The notes under the pieces: model-generated
The model's input: the letters and a program-made list of their open reading frames with translations, nothing else
The model's database searches: none
Told to the model about the DNA's origin: nothing
Part shown: positions 1-8,892 of the stretch, piece after piece
How positions within the stretch are numbered: position 1 is the first letter of the stretch
Layout of the letters: each line of letters starts with the position of its first letter
Assembly (NCBI RefSeq): GCF_006517435.1
Contig: NZ_VHQG01000004.1
Span: 1-64,000 of the forward strand
Direction: 5' to 3'
Source: Schumannella soli
Lineage (GTDB): Bacteria; Actinomycetota; Actinomycetes; Actinomycetales; Microbacteriaceae
DNA: 64,000 nucleotides
Position numbers and translations under genes: made by a program

Positions 1-263
1 GCCGCCGGGTAGAACTCCACGATCTCCCGCGCTTCTCCGATGCGGCGCTGCATGGTCCGGTCGGGTGAGCGGAGGACGCCGCCGATCTCGGCGGCGATCG
101 ACCTGAGCGCCATGTCGTGCGCCCGCACGTTCGCCGGTGAACCAGCCGCTTCGGCTTCCGCGAGCTGGCCGGCACGGGCGAGCATCCGCACCTCCGCCAC
201 CTGGGCGGCCGCCAGCCTCAGAGCCGCGGATTCCGCCTCGAGCACGAGCTCAGGAAGCGTCAC
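1..263 (-). CDS. DUF222 (HNH endonuclease-type) protein, N-terminal part, cut by window edge
   Basis: Reading the minus strand gives an uninterrupted helical, Ala/Glu-rich stretch containing LELVLEAES-like and REIVEFYPA-type segments, which is the usual start of DUF222 proteins. These normally carry a C-terminal HNH nuclease domain, here beyond the left edge. The in-frame GTG at 263 is the only convenient start, but it has no clear ribosome binding site. The same frame stays open further upstream (to about 302 and beyond) without a start codon. An ATG at 367 opens a plausible N-terminus in another frame (MENPTTTPGG...). A frameshift near the GGT repeat at 301-315 is therefore possible. DUF222 genes are multicopy in Microbacteriaceae; the function is unknown. 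Confidence 0.6.
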   Translation of the reverse strand, partial: MTLPELVLEAESAALRLAAAQVAEVRMLARAGQLAEAEAAGSPANVRAHDMALRSIAAEIGGVLRSPDRTMQRRIGEAREIVEFYPA

Positions 264-607
264 GTCACCGCCAACCGCACCATCGATGACCTGGCACAGG
301 TCACACCACCACCACCGACGAACGGCGCACGGCCGCTGCCTCCGGGTGTGGTCGTGGGGTTCTCCATACCTGCACTGTGACAGGCACCACCGACATTCGC
401 GCGGACCATCATCGTCGACCAGAACCGCAGATCAGATGCACATTCCACCGACATCCAACACCGCGATCCCGAGGCGTGATCCCTGACTCGACGACGCGCT
501 GAGACGAGCGGCGGGATGCGGCAGTACCGGCACCGCTTCAGACCCTCGCCACCTCAGAACGCGCGCGCGCAGGGCAAGACCGAGCCGCCCAGCCGTGCCC
601 CGCCCCG
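264..607. other. 344-bp stretch without a confident gene
   Basis: Lies between the DUF222 gene and the end of era. It holds the possible out-of-frame N-terminus of the DUF222 gene (ATG at 367 on the minus strand), a run of GGT triplets (minus strand, 301-315) and a CG dinucleotide run near 559-570. I see no RNA gene or convincing terminator. recO, which often follows era in actinobacteria, is not here. Confidence 0.5.
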
Positions 608-1504
608 TCAGAACCCGAGCCGCCCCAGCTGCTTCGGGTCGCGCTGCCACTCCTTGGCGACCTTCACGCGGATCGACAGGAAGACCTGCTTGCCGACGAG
701 CGGCTCGATCTCGGCGCGGGCGCGGGCGCCGATCTCCTGCAGGCGCTCGCCGCCCTTGCCGATGATGATGCCCTTCTGGCTGTCGCGCTCGACCCAGAGG
801 TTGGCGTAGACCTCGACGAGCTCCTTGTCGTCGCGCTCGACCAGGTCGTCGATCGTGACGGCGAGCGAGTGCGGCAGCTCATCCTGCACGCCCTCGAGCG
901 CGGCCTCGCGCACGAGCTCGGCGATGCGGTGGTCGAGGCCCTCGTCGGTGACCGAGTCGGCCGGGTAGAGCCGCTCCGACTCGGGCAGCAGCTTGATGAG
1001 CTCGCTCGTGAGCAGGTCGAGCTGGATGCGGCTCTGCGCCGAGACGGGGATGATCGTCTCCCACTCGCGCAGCTCGCTGATCTGCAGCAGGCGCTCGGCG
1101 ACGAGGGGGCGCGGTGCGGCGTCGATCTTCGTGACGATCGCGACCTTCTTCGCCTTCGGGTGCTGGTCGAGCTGCTCGTTGATGAACCGGTCGCCGGGTC
1201 CGAGCTTCTCGTCGGCCGGCAGGCAGAAGCCGATGACATCCACGTCGCCCAGCGTCGACTGCACGACGTCGTTGAGGCGCTGGCCGAGCAGGGTGCGCGG
1301 CCGGTGCACGCCGGGGGTGTCGACGAGGATCAGCTGCCCGTCGGCGTGGTGCACGACGCCGCGGATCGCGCGGCGCGTGGTCTGCGGCTTCGACGAGGTG
1401 ATCGCGACCTTCTCGCCGACGAGGGCGTTGGTCAGCGTCGACTTGCCCACGTTGGGGCGGCCGACGAACGTGGCGAATCCGGCACGGAAGAGGTGGTGTC
1501 CCAT
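608..1504 (-). CDS. era: GTPase Era
   Basis: A 298-residue ribosome-assembly GTPase that binds the 3' end of 16S rRNA during 30S maturation. Visible motifs are the P-loop GRPNVGKS near residue 13, KPQTTR (switch I), DTPGVH (G3), TKID (G4) and a C-terminal KH domain with GIIIGKGGERL. Length is normal for the family. The start at MGHHLFRAG sits just before the P-loop, as in other Era proteins. The frame is open further upstream but that extension is compositionally arginine-rich and overlaps the preceding gene. The start codon overlaps the CorC stop codon, so the two are translationally coupled. Confidence 0.96.
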   Translation of the reverse strand: MGHHLFRAGFATFVGRPNVGKSTLTNALVGEKVAITSSKPQTTRRAIRGVVHHADGQLILVDTPGVHRPRTLLGQRLNDVVQSTLGDVDVIGFCLPADEKLGPGDRFINEQLDQHPKAKKVAIVTKIDAAPRPLVAERLLQISELREWETIIPVSAQSRIQLDLLTSELIKLLPESERLYPADSVTDEGLDHRIAELVREAALEGVQDELPHSLAVTIDDLVERDDKELVEVYANLWVERDSQKGIIIGKGGERLQEIGARARAEIEPLVGKQVFLSIRVKVAKEWQRDPKQLGRLGF

Positions 1505-2865
1505 CAGCGCTGCTCCTTCTCGGGCGCCGTGGCGCCGGTGCGGATGCCGCGGGCGGGAGTGCGCACGCCGGCGGCGGGGGTGTCGGTGCCGAACGCCTCC
1601 TCGGCGTCGGCGAGGTCGGGGTCGCGCTCGACGACGACCGTGCGCAGGCGGCCGCGACGACCGTCGGTGCGCTCGGCGGTGAGCACGAGTCCGGACACGG
1701 TGACGGTCGAGCCCACCTCGGGCAGGCGGCCGAGCACCTTGGTCAGCAATCCGCCGACCGAGTCGACGTCGTCGTCGTCGAGCTCGATGCCGAACAGGTC
1801 GCCGAGCTCGTCGGTGGCGAGGGCGGCGCGCACGCGCCACCGTCCCGGCTCGAGCTCGGTCGCGTCGTCGACGTCGCGGTCGTACTCGTCGCTGATGTCG
1901 CCGACGAGCTCCTCGATGAGGTCCTCGAGCGTGACGAGACCGGCGATGCCGCCGTACTCGTCGACGACCATCGCGAGGTGGTTCGCCTCGCGCTGCATCT
2001 CACGCAGGGTGTCGTCGGCCTTCTTCGACTCGGGCACGAACTGGGCGGGCCGGGCGAGCTCGGTGACGGGCACGGCATCCGCATCCCGGCGTCCTTCGTG
2101 CAGCAGCCTGGCGACGTCACGCAGGTAGAGGATGCCGAGCACCTCGTCGACGTCGCGACCCGTCACGGGCATACGCGAGACGCCCGTGCGCAGGAACTGC
2201 CCCATCGCCTGGGCGACGGTCACGTCGTCGTCGACCGTGACCATGTCGGTGCGCGGGATCATGACCTCGCGCACGACGGTGTCGCCCCACTCGAAGATCG
2301 AGTGGATGAGCTCGCGATCGTCCTCTTCGAGCACCTCGGCCTCGGTGGCCTCGTCGACCATCGAGAGCAGCTGCTCCTCGCTCGAGAACGTCGCCGTCGA
2401 CGGGCGGCCGGGCGTGACCCGGTTGCCGATCGCGACGAGCAGGTCGGCGACCGGCCCGAGGATGACGCGGATGCCGCGCACGAGCGGCGACGCGAAGCCG
2501 ATCACGCCGCGAGCGTGCGCACGCCCGACGCTGCGCGGACTCGATCCGACGAGCACGAACGAGGTCGCGGTCATGATGAGCACGCTCGCGAGCAGCACCC
2601 ACCACCAGTCCTCGATCACGATCGAGAGCGCCAGGGTCACGAGCACCGCGGCGCCGGTCTCCGACACGACGCGGAGGAAGTTGACCGCGTTGACGTGCGC
2701 GCCGATGTCGTCGGCGATCGCGAGAAGCGAGCGCCGCGAGCGGCTGCGCGAGGCGAGGTCGGCGAGGTCGACGCGGCTCAGCGCGGCGAGCGCCGCATCC
2801 GTCGCCGCGAGAAGGCCGCCGAAGGCGACCAGGACGACGGCGATGCCGAGGAAGACGCCGATCAT
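1504..2865 (-). CDS. CorC/HlyC-type CBS-domain membrane protein
   Basis: A 453-residue protein with an N-terminal DUF21/CNNM membrane domain (hydrophobic from MIGVFLGIAVV), then a paired CBS module beginning after EVMIPRTDM near residue 200, and a C-terminal CorC_HlyC domain. Family members are implicated in Mg2+ or Co2+ efflux and adenosyl-ligand sensing; the exact substrate is not visible. It sits between ybeY (5-base gap) and era (overlapping), the usual place in actinobacteria. The hydrophilic tail is Arg/Ala rich and not informative. Confidence 0.9.
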   Translation of the reverse strand: MIGVFLGIAVVLVAFGGLLAATDAALAALSRVDLADLASRSRSRRSLLAIADDIGAHVNAVNFLRVVSETGAAVLVTLALSIVIEDWWWVLLASVLIMTATSFVLVGSSPRSVGRAHARGVIGFASPLVRGIRVILGPVADLLVAIGNRVTPGRPSTATFSSEEQLLSMVDEATEAEVLEEDDRELIHSIFEWGDTVVREVMIPRTDMVTVDDDVTVAQAMGQFLRTGVSRMPVTGRDVDEVLGILYLRDVARLLHEGRRDADAVPVTELARPAQFVPESKKADDTLREMQREANHLAMVVDEYGGIAGLVTLEDLIEELVGDISDEYDRDVDDATELEPGRWRVRAALATDELGDLFGIELDDDDVDSVGGLLTKVLGRLPEVGSTVTVSGLVLTAERTDGRRGRLRTVVVERDPDLADAEEAFGTDTPAAGVRTPARGIRTGATAPEKEQR

Positions 2866-2870
2866 GGCGC

Positions 2871-3332
2871 CTACCGTCGTCGCTCGGCGACGGCGAAGCC
2901 GAGCAGGATCTCGGCCTGGATGCCGAACATCTCCTTGTGCTCCTCGGGCTCCGCGTGGTCGAAGCCGAGCAGATGCAGCACGCCGTGAGCGGTCAGCAGC
3001 AGCAGCTCGTCGAGCGTCGAGTGACCGGCGGTGACGGCCTGGGAGGCGGCGACCTGCGGGCAGAGCACGATGTCGCCGAGCAGCCCGGGCGGGGTCAGCT
3101 CCTCGTCGTTGCCGGGGCGCAGCTCGTCCATCGGGAAGCTGAGCACGTCGGTCGGGCCCGGCTCGTCCATCCACTGCACGTGCAGCTGCTCCATCGCGGC
3201 CTCGTCGACGAGCTGGATCGCCAGCTCGGCGTCGGGGTGCACGCGCATGTGGTCGAGGGCGAAGGCCGCGAGCCGCTGGATGGCGGCGACATCCGCCTCC
3301 ATGCCCGACTCGTTGTTGATCTCGATCGACAT
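2871..3332 (-). CDS. ybeY: Endoribonuclease YbeY
   Basis: A 153-residue single-strand RNase needed for 16S rRNA 3'-end maturation and ribosome quality control. The zinc-binding signature [11 protein letters not shown] is complete (three histidines) near residue 120. The start MSIEINNES at 3332 overlaps the phoH stop, giving a TGATG coupling. A start six codons further upstream is possible but would overlap phoH more. Confidence 0.95.
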   Translation of the reverse strand: MSIEINNESGMEADVAAIQRLAAFALDHMRVHPDAELAIQLVDEAAMEQLHVQWMDEPGPTDVLSFPMDELRPGNDEELTPPGLLGDIVLCPQVAASQAVTAGHSTLDELLLLTAHGVLHLLGFDHAEPEEHKEMFGIQAEILLGFAVAERRR

Positions 3333-4462
3333 CAGCGGCCTCTCTGCCACGGCGGGCGGCGGTCTTGCGGGGTGTGGCCGCGGCGTTCGGCGCGGTTGGC
3401 GCCCTCGCGGGCGCCGTCGGATCGGGCGTCGCGCTGCTCGCGCTCGAAGCGTCGCGCCTGCTGCTGCTCGTCGTATTCGGTGTAGGCGTCGACGATGCGG
3501 CCGACGAGGCTGTGACGAACGACGTCGTCGCTCGTGAGACGGGCGAAGTGGATGTCGTCGATCCCGTCGAGCACCTTCGTCACCAGGCGGAGTCCGCTCG
3601 CCGCGGCGGGCAGGTCGACCTGGGTGATGTCGCCGGTGATGACCATGCGGGAGTCGAAGCCGAGGCGGGTGAGGAACATCTTCATCTGCTCGGGCGTCGT
3701 GTTCTGCGCCTCGTCGAGCACGACGAAGGCGTTGTTGAGCGTGCGCCCGCGCATGTAGGCGAGCGGCGCCACCTCGACCGTGCCGGTCGCGAGCAGCTTC
3801 GGCACGAGCTCGGGATCCATCATCTCGTTGAGCGCGTCGTAGAGCGGCCGCAGGTAGGGGTCGATCTTGTCGGTCAGCGTTCCGGGCAGGAAGCCGAGCC
3901 GCTCCCCCGCCTCGATGGCCGGGCGCGACAGGATGATGCGCTCGACCTCCTTGCGCTGCAGCGCCTGCACGGCCTTCGCCATGGCGAGGTAGGTCTTGCC
4001 GGTTCCGGCCGGGCCGATGCCGAAGGTGATCGTGTTCTCGTCGATCGCATCCACGTAGGCGCGCTGTCCGGCCGTCTTCGGGCGGATGACCTTGCCGCGG
4101 CTGTTGAGGATGACCTGGCCGAGCAGCTCGGCCGGCCTGCCCTCGCCGCGGTCGAGGATGCGCGCCGAGCTGGTCACGTCGCTGGCGCCGAGGTCGGCGC
4201 CGTCGCGCACCATCGTCACGAGCTCCTCGACGAGGGTGCGGGCGGCCCGCACCTCGCGGGCGTCGCCCTCGAGGGTCACGTGGTTGCCGCGCACATGCAC
4301 GGCGACCTCGGGGTACTGCTTCTCGATCGTGGTCAGCAGGCGGTCCTGCGGGCCGAGCAGTCGCACCATGGCGACGCCGTCGACCTCGATCTCCGCGCGG
4401 TCGGCGCCGCCGATCGGGGTGGGGCGGGGGTCGATCCCCGCAGAGCTGGTGCCGTCAGGCAA
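3332..4462 (-). CDS. PhoH-family ATPase (PhoH-like, KH-containing)
   Basis: A 376-residue protein with an N-terminal KH-like region (residues about 25-95) and a C-terminal PhoH ATPase. The Walker A motif is GPAGTGKT near residue 158 and the Walker B region is [12 protein letters not shown] near residue 254. PhoH-like proteins lie beside ybeY and era in most actinobacteria and are thought to act in RNA or ribosome metabolism. The role is inferred from context. The start overlaps the HIT gene by 8 bases. Confidence 0.93.
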   Translation of the reverse strand: MPDGTSSAGIDPRPTPIGGADRAEIEVDGVAMVRLLGPQDRLLTTIEKQYPEVAVHVRGNHVTLEGDAREVRAARTLVEELVTMVRDGADLGASDVTSSARILDRGEGRPAELLGQVILNSRGKVIRPKTAGQRAYVDAIDENTITFGIGPAGTGKTYLAMAKAVQALQRKEVERIILSRPAIEAGERLGFLPGTLTDKIDPYLRPLYDALNEMMDPELVPKLLATGTVEVAPLAYMRGRTLNNAFVVLDEAQNTTPEQMKMFLTRLGFDSRMVITGDITQVDLPAAASGLRLVTKVLDGIDDIHFARLTSDDVVRHSLVGRIVDAYTEYDEQQQARRFEREQRDARSDGAREGANRAERRGHTPQDRRPPWQRGR

Positions 4463-4805
4463 GTTTTCCTTCCTCGAGGCCGCCGCCGAGCACGTGCGCG
4501 TGCACGTGGAACACGGTCTGGCCGGCCTCAGCGCCGGTGTTGAAGACGAGTCGGTACTGGCCGCCGGAGTGCTCGTCGGCGAGCTTCTGGGCGGTGGCGA
4601 CGACGTGGGCGAGCAGGGCCGGATCTCCGGCGGCGAGCTCGCTGACGTCGCGGTAGGCGTCGGTCTTGGGGATGACGAGCAGGTGCACGGGCGCCTGCGG
4701 GGCGATGTCGCGGATCGCGATCACCCGGTCGTCGTCGAGCACGATGTCGGCCGGGATCTCACCCGCGATGATGCGGCTGAAGATCGAGGGGGCGCTGTCG
4801 CTCAT
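4455..4805 (-). CDS. HIT-family nucleotide hydrolase/transferase
   Basis: A 116-residue histidine-triad protein. The active-site signature HVHAHV is near residue 100, and the N-terminal SIFSRIIAGEIPADIV segment is typical of the HINT branch. Such enzymes hydrolyse AMP-lysine or AMP-amine type substrates. The start is supported by a leaderless promoter six bases upstream (4812-4817). First gene of the phoH-ybeY-corC-era transcription unit. Confidence 0.93.
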   Translation of the reverse strand: MSDSAPSIFSRIIAGEIPADIVLDDDRVIAIRDIAPQAPVHLLVIPKTDAYRDVSELAAGDPALLAHVVATAQKLADEHSGGQYRLVFNTGAEAGQTVFHVHAHVLGGGLEEGKLA

Positions 4806-4811
4806 GAGTCC

Positions 4812-4817
4812 ATCGTA
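4812..4817 (-). promoter_or_regulatory. Leaderless -10 element (TACGAT) of the HIT-phoH-ybeY-era unit
   Basis: TACGAT, six bases (GGACTC) before the ATG at 4805. It fits the TA[G/C]NNT pattern seen at a fixed 6-7-base distance from many starts in this window. Confidence 0.6.
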
Positions 4818-4903
4818 ATCGGCGGGAACAGGCCGCCGCAGTGCGCTCGCGCCCGGCGAACACCGCCCCGCAGCCGCCGCGGAGACACCGTCGGCGACCC
4901 CGC

Positions 4904-5677
4904 TCAGGACTCGAGCTCCCAGAGCTGCCGGTACCAGCGGATGCGCTCCTCATCCGGCTCGATTCCGTACGCGGCATAGAAGGCGGCGTCGCGCCCCGGC
5001 CCGTAGTTCCACTCCAGGCTCATGCTCGCGACGGCGAGGTCGGCCCAGCGGTCGCCGGGCGCCAGATCGCCGAGGTCGACGTGCGCGGCGAAGCGACCGT
5101 GCGCATCGAGGAGTGTGTTGGGCGCGCAGGCGTCACCGTGCACGAGCACCGGATCGTCGATCGGCGGACGCGCGCCGAGCTGCGCCGGTTGACGCCCGAC
5201 CCAGGTCTCATCGGCCCAGTGCGTCGGCACGTCGGCGAGCGGGAGGGCGTGGATGCGCTGCAGCCCCTCGGCGATCGCCGCGATCGCGACCTCGGGTCGC
5301 GCGCGGTTGGCGTCGGTGACGGCCGTGTCGCCGGCGAGCGCGGCGGTCACGAGCCAGGCGCCGTCCGCATCCGAGCCGGCATCGAGCACCCGCGGCGCCG
5401 GATGCCGGCCCTCGAGCCAGCGCATCCGCTCCTCCTCGCGGCGCAGCGCCGCGGCGAGCACGGGCGGCGACCACTTCACGATGCGCTCGCCGAGCCAGAA
5501 CGTCAGACCGCCGAGGGAGTTCTGCCAGAGCGCCCGCGGCTCGACCCCGGCCTCCGCCGCGAGGCGGGCGATCACGCGCGGCAGCTCGAACCCGGTCGGG
5601 TCGAGCTGGCAGCTGAGGTCGGGGGCCGCCGTCAGGTCGCGGCCGCGCTCGTCGTGCGGATCCGCCTCCGCGGTCAT
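4904..5677 (-). CDS. APH(3')-like aminoglycoside phosphotransferase-family kinase
   Basis: A 257-residue kinase fold. Signatures are the ATP-anchoring Lys in GERIVKW (residue 68), the helix-C glutamates EEERMRWLE (81-89), the catalytic loop HGDACAPN (180-187, Asp182 and Asn187) and the metal-binding Asp in VDLGD (201). The C-terminal YGIEPDEERIRWYRQLWELE resembles the end of APH(3') enzymes closely, more so than generic APH-family proteins. It could phosphorylate aminoglycosides or another hydroxylated small molecule. It lies one base from the end of rsmE and is probably co-transcribed with it. Start chosen at MTAEADPHD because the upstream extension lies inside rsmE. Confidence 0.83.
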   Translation of the reverse strand: MTAEADPHDERGRDLTAAPDLSCQLDPTGFELPRVIARLAAEAGVEPRALWQNSLGGLTFWLGERIVKWSPPVLAAALRREEERMRWLEGRHPAPRVLDAGSDADGAWLVTAALAGDTAVTDANRARPEVAIAAIAEGLQRIHALPLADVPTHWADETWVGRQPAQLGARPPIDDPVLVHGDACAPNTLLDAHGRFAAHVDLGDLAPGDRWADLAVASMSLEWNYGPGRDAAFYAAYGIEPDEERIRWYRQLWELES

Positions 5678-5678
5678 C

Positions 5679-6410
5679 TCACCAGCGCCCCAGCCGCGCC
5701 GCGAGCACCGCGATCGCGGCCGGGCCCGCCGTCGAGGTGCGCAGCACCTCCGCGCCGAGCCGCACGCCGACGGCGCCCGCATCGGCCAGCAGCGCCAGCT
5801 CGCGCGGCGAGATTCCGCCCTCGGGTCCGACGACGAAGGTCACCCGTCCCTCGCTCGGCAGCTCGACGCGCGAGATCGGCTCGGCGCCGCCCGGGTCGAG
5901 CACCAGCACGAGCCCCTCCGAGCGCGCGAGCTCGGTCGTCGTCTGCGGCGCCGTCACCTCCGGCACGCGGGTGCGGATGCTCTGCTTGGCCGCCTCGCGC
6001 GCGATCGACTCCCAGCGGGCGCGGCCCTTCGCGGCCTTCGCCGCATCCCAGCGGGTGACCGAGCGCTCCGCCGACCACGGCACGATGCCGGCGACGCCGA
6101 GCTCGGTCGCCGCCTGCACCGCCATCTCGTCGCGCCCGCCCTTCGCGAGCGCCTGCGCGAGCCAGAGCTGCGGCTGCGGATCGGCCTCGACGCGCGTCTC
6201 GTCGACCTCGAGCACGAGCTCGCCCGGCTCGACGCTGACGACCGCGCCCGTGACGATCACGCCGTCGCCGTTGCCGATCGAGACGCGCTCGCCGACCCGG
6301 GTGCGCGCGACCTTGACCGCGTGCGCCGCCTCCTCACCGTGGATCGCCACCCGCGCACCGGCGACCGCCTGCGCCGCCGTCAACTCGGGGTTGAGATAGA
6401 GCCACGCCAT
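5679..6410 (-). CDS. rsmE: 16S rRNA m3U1498 methyltransferase RsmE
   Basis: A 243-residue SPOUT methyltransferase that methylates U1498 of 16S rRNA. The family signatures FVVGPEGGISPREL (near residue 184) and LGAEVLRTSTAGPAA (near residue 218) form the knotted SAM site. A good ribosome binding site, GGAGGG, lies 7 bases before the ATG. Placed after dnaJ as in other actinobacteria. Confidence 0.95.
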   Translation of the reverse strand: MAWLYLNPELTAAQAVAGARVAIHGEEAAHAVKVARTRVGERVSIGNGDGVIVTGAVVSVEPGELVLEVDETRVEADPQPQLWLAQALAKGGRDEMAVQAATELGVAGIVPWSAERSVTRWDAAKAAKGRARWESIAREAAKQSIRTRVPEVTAPQTTTELARSEGLVLVLDPGGAEPISRVELPSEGRVTFVVGPEGGISPRELALLADAGAVGVRLGAEVLRTSTAGPAAIAVLAARLGRW

Positions 6411-6472
6411 CGGTCAGCCCTCCGGGATCAGCGGACCGCGTCGGACGCGGGCCGCGCGCGGGTCGGAACGGG

Positions 6473-7582
6473 TCAGAAGTTGAGGAAGCGGTCGCGCAGC
6501 TTCGCGAACAGCCCCTGCTGGAAGGTCGCGAACTCCGGCTTGATCGGCGGGCGGCTCTGCGCGAACTGCTCGAAGATCGCCTTCTCCTTCGAGTTGAGAC
6601 GCACCGGGGTGATGACCTGCACGCCGACCTTGAGGTCGCCGCGGCCGCCGCCGCGCAGGTGGGTGATGCCGCGATCCTTGACGGTCAGCACCTCGGCGCT
6701 CTGCGTGCCCGGCTTGATCTCGAGGTCGACGTCGCCATCGAGCGAGGCGAGCGTGACCTTGGTGCCGAGCACCGCATCCGTCATCTGCACCTCGACCGTC
6801 GCGAGCAGGTCGTCGTTCGTGCGGCTGAAGACGTCGTGGTGCGCGACCTTGACCTCGAGGTAGAGGTCGCCGTTCGGTCCGCCGGCCTGGCCGGCCTCGC
6901 CCTCGCCGGGCAGGTGGATGCGCATGCCCGTGTCGACGCCGGCCGGCACGTCGACGCCGACCGTGCGCTTGGCGCGCACGCGTCCCTGACCCGCGCAGGT
7001 CACGCAGGGCGAGGGGATGACGGTGCCGTAGCCGCGGCAGGTGCCGCAGGGGCTCGAGGTCATGACGTTGCCCAGCAGCGAGCGCACCGAGCGCTGGATC
7101 TGACCCGCACCGCGGCAGATGTCGCAGGTCTGCACGTGCGTGCCGGGGGCGGCGCAGGCGCCGTCGCAGGTGGGACAGCGAACCGCGGTGTCGATCTCCA
7201 GATCGCGGGCGGTGCCGAACACGACCTCGTCGAGGTCGACCTCGATGCGCAGCAGCGCATCCTGGCCGCGCTCCGTTCGCGAGCGGGGGCCGCTCTGGCG
7301 CTGGGCCGCGTTGAAGAAGGTCTCGAAGATGTCGCCGAAGCCGCCGTTGAACGCGCCGGAGCCGAACGACGCCGAGTCGCCGAGGTCGTAGCGCTGACGC
7401 TGCTGCGGATCGCTGAGCACGTCGTAGGCGTGCGTCACCGACTTGAAGCGCTCGGCCGCGTCCTCACTGGGATTGACGTCGGGGTGAAGCTCGCGCGCCA
7501 GACGGCGGTACGCCTTCTTGATGTCCTCGGGCGAGGCGTCGCGAGCGACACCCAGCACCTCGTAGTGGTCGGTCGTGGCCAC
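6473..7582 (-). CDS. dnaJ: Molecular chaperone DnaJ (DnaJ2 type)
   Basis: A 369-residue type I J-protein, the DnaK co-chaperone. An N-terminal J domain carries the HPD motif (RELHPDVNP) near residue 33. A short Gly/Phe linker follows, then four zinc-binding repeats ([32 protein letters not shown]) at about 130-210, and the C-terminal substrate domains. The first zinc repeat lacks the usual final glycines but keeps both cysteines. Start is the GTG five bases after hrcA. The hrcA-dnaJ order marks this as the second actinobacterial dnaJ. Confidence 0.96.
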   Translation of the reverse strand: MATTDHYEVLGVARDASPEDIKKAYRRLARELHPDVNPSEDAAERFKSVTHAYDVLSDPQQRQRYDLGDSASFGSGAFNGGFGDIFETFFNAAQRQSGPRSRTERGQDALLRIEVDLDEVVFGTARDLEIDTAVRCPTCDGACAAPGTHVQTCDICRGAGQIQRSVRSLLGNVMTSSPCGTCRGYGTVIPSPCVTCAGQGRVRAKRTVGVDVPAGVDTGMRIHLPGEGEAGQAGGPNGDLYLEVKVAHHDVFSRTNDDLLATVEVQMTDAVLGTKVTLASLDGDVDLEIKPGTQSAEVLTVKDRGITHLRGGGRGDLKVGVQVITPVRLNSKEKAIFEQFAQSRPPIKPEFATFQQGLFAKLRDRFLNF

Positions 7583-7587
7583 GAAGG

Positions 7588-8622
7588 TCAGTCCTCTCCG
7601 AGCAGTCGCGACAGGTAGCGCGCCACCGCGCGCACCGCCGCCATGTTGTTCGAGTAATCCATGCGCGTCGGTCCGAGCAGGCCCACGTGCGCGAGGCTGC
7701 CGCCGGCGCTGTAGCCGCTCGAGACGACGCTCGTCTCCTCGAGGCCGGTGCCCGCGTTCTCGCGCCCGATGCGCACCGCGACCCCCGCCTCGTCGATCTC
7801 CATCTCGCCGAACAGCTTGAGCAGGGTCACCTGCTCCTCGATCGCCTCGAGCACCGGGAAGATGCTGCCGGTGAAGTCGCCCTCGGTGCGGGCGAGGTTG
7901 GCGGTGCCGGCCATGACCAGGCGGTCCTGCCGGCTGTCGGCCAGCTGCCGCGCGAGCCGCGCCGCGATCCGGTCGGCCAGGGCGCGACGGGGCGCAGGGA
8001 TGCCGTCGAGCAGCCGGGCGAGCACGCCGGGCGCCTCGCTCAGGGTCACGCCGATCAGCTCGGCGTTGAGTCGGGCGCGCAGCTCGGCGAGGTAGGGCTC
8101 CTCGGCGGCGGCCTGCTCGGCCGCGTCCGCGAGCTCGATCAGGCTCTGGTCGACGCGCCCGGAATCGGTGATCAGCACCGACATCAGCCGGCTCGGCGCG
8201 AGCGCCACGATCTCGACGTGCCGCACGCGCGACGAGCCGAAGAGCGGATACTGCGCCAGCGCCACCTGGTTCGTGAGCTGCGAGAGCATCCGCACCGTGC
8301 GCGCCAGCACATCGTCGAGGTCGTCGGCCTGACCGAGGAAGGCCTCGATCGCGTGGCGCTGCGCGGGGCTGAGCGGACGCAGGTCGGTGAGCTGGTCGAC
8401 GAAGACCCGGTAGCCCTTGTCGGTCGGCACGCGACCCGACGAGGTGTGCGGGGCCGCGATCAGCTCCTCGTCTTCGAGCTGAGCCATGTCGTTGCGGATC
8501 GTCGCGGCCGAGACGCCGAAGGCGTGCCGCTCGACGATCGACTTCGAGCCGACCGGCTCGCGCGACTCGACGTAGTCCTGCACGATCGCGCGCAGCACCG
8601 CGAGGGAGCGTTCCGAGACCAC
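7588..8622 (-). CDS. hrcA: Heat-inducible transcription repressor HrcA
   Basis: A 344-residue repressor of class I heat-shock genes that binds CIRCE. An N-terminal winged helix carries [14 protein letters not shown] near residue 40 and [12 protein letters not shown] follows; the C-terminal part is the GAF-like dimer domain. Start is the GTG at 8622, preceded by GGAAGGAG. A CIRCE operator lies about 85 bases upstream, so the gene is probably autoregulated with dnaJ. Confidence 0.96.
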   Translation of the reverse strand: MVSERSLAVLRAIVQDYVESREPVGSKSIVERHAFGVSAATIRNDMAQLEDEELIAAPHTSSGRVPTDKGYRVFVDQLTDLRPLSPAQRHAIEAFLGQADDLDDVLARTVRMLSQLTNQVALAQYPLFGSSRVRHVEIVALAPSRLMSVLITDSGRVDQSLIELADAAEQAAAEEPYLAELRARLNAELIGVTLSEAPGVLARLLDGIPAPRRALADRIAARLARQLADSRQDRLVMAGTANLARTEGDFTGSIFPVLEAIEEQVTLLKLFGEMEIDEAGVAVRIGRENAGTGLEETSVVSSGYSAGGSLAHVGLLGPTRMDYSNNMAAVRAVARYLSRLLGED

Positions 8623-8704
8623 GGTGCTCCTTCCCTGTCGCGTCCTGATCGCGTCGCCCCGGCCGTGCTCGCCGTCCGTCTCGCCGATCACGGCGAGGGC
8701 GGCG

Positions 8705-8731
8705 CTGGCACTCCAGTGCGAAGACTGCCAA
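8705..8731. promoter_or_regulatory. CIRCE operator (HrcA binding site)
   Basis: CTGGCACTC, nine bases, GACTGCCAA. Each arm matches the CIRCE consensus (TTAGCACTC-N9-GAGTGCTAA) at 7 of 9 positions with the exact N9 spacer. It lies directly downstream of the probable hrcA -10, so bound HrcA would cover the transcription start. Confidence 0.85.
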
Positions 8732-8736
8732 GTCTA
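8731..8736 (-). promoter_or_regulatory. Candidate -10 element (TAGACT) of hrcA-dnaJ
   Basis: TAGACT on the minus strand, adjoining the CIRCE element. It predicts a start about 100 bases before the hrcA GTG. No clear -35 was seen. Confidence 0.5.
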
Positions 8737-8784
8737 ACCGCCGCAACACCGGGAATGTCGTTGCACCGCCGACGAGCCACCCAC

Positions 8785-8790
8785 TACCGT
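8785..8790 (+). promoter_or_regulatory. Candidate -10 element (TACCGT) of the first DUF4870 gene
   Basis: TACCGT in the divergent region, about 100 bases before the DUF4870 start at 8893. It matches the local TA[G/C]NNT pattern. Confidence 0.35.
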
Positions 8791-8892
8791 GAGTGCCGCG
8801 TCCCGGCTGGTCTTCTGCGACCGAGACGGCGACCGCACGACCTCATCCCGGGAGCCGCCCCCGCGTTCCCCCTCTGAAAGGCATACGCCGCC

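Noticed and set aside
260-454. A separate 64-residue minus-strand gene
   Set aside because: It is best explained as the possible out-of-frame N-terminus of the DUF222 gene.
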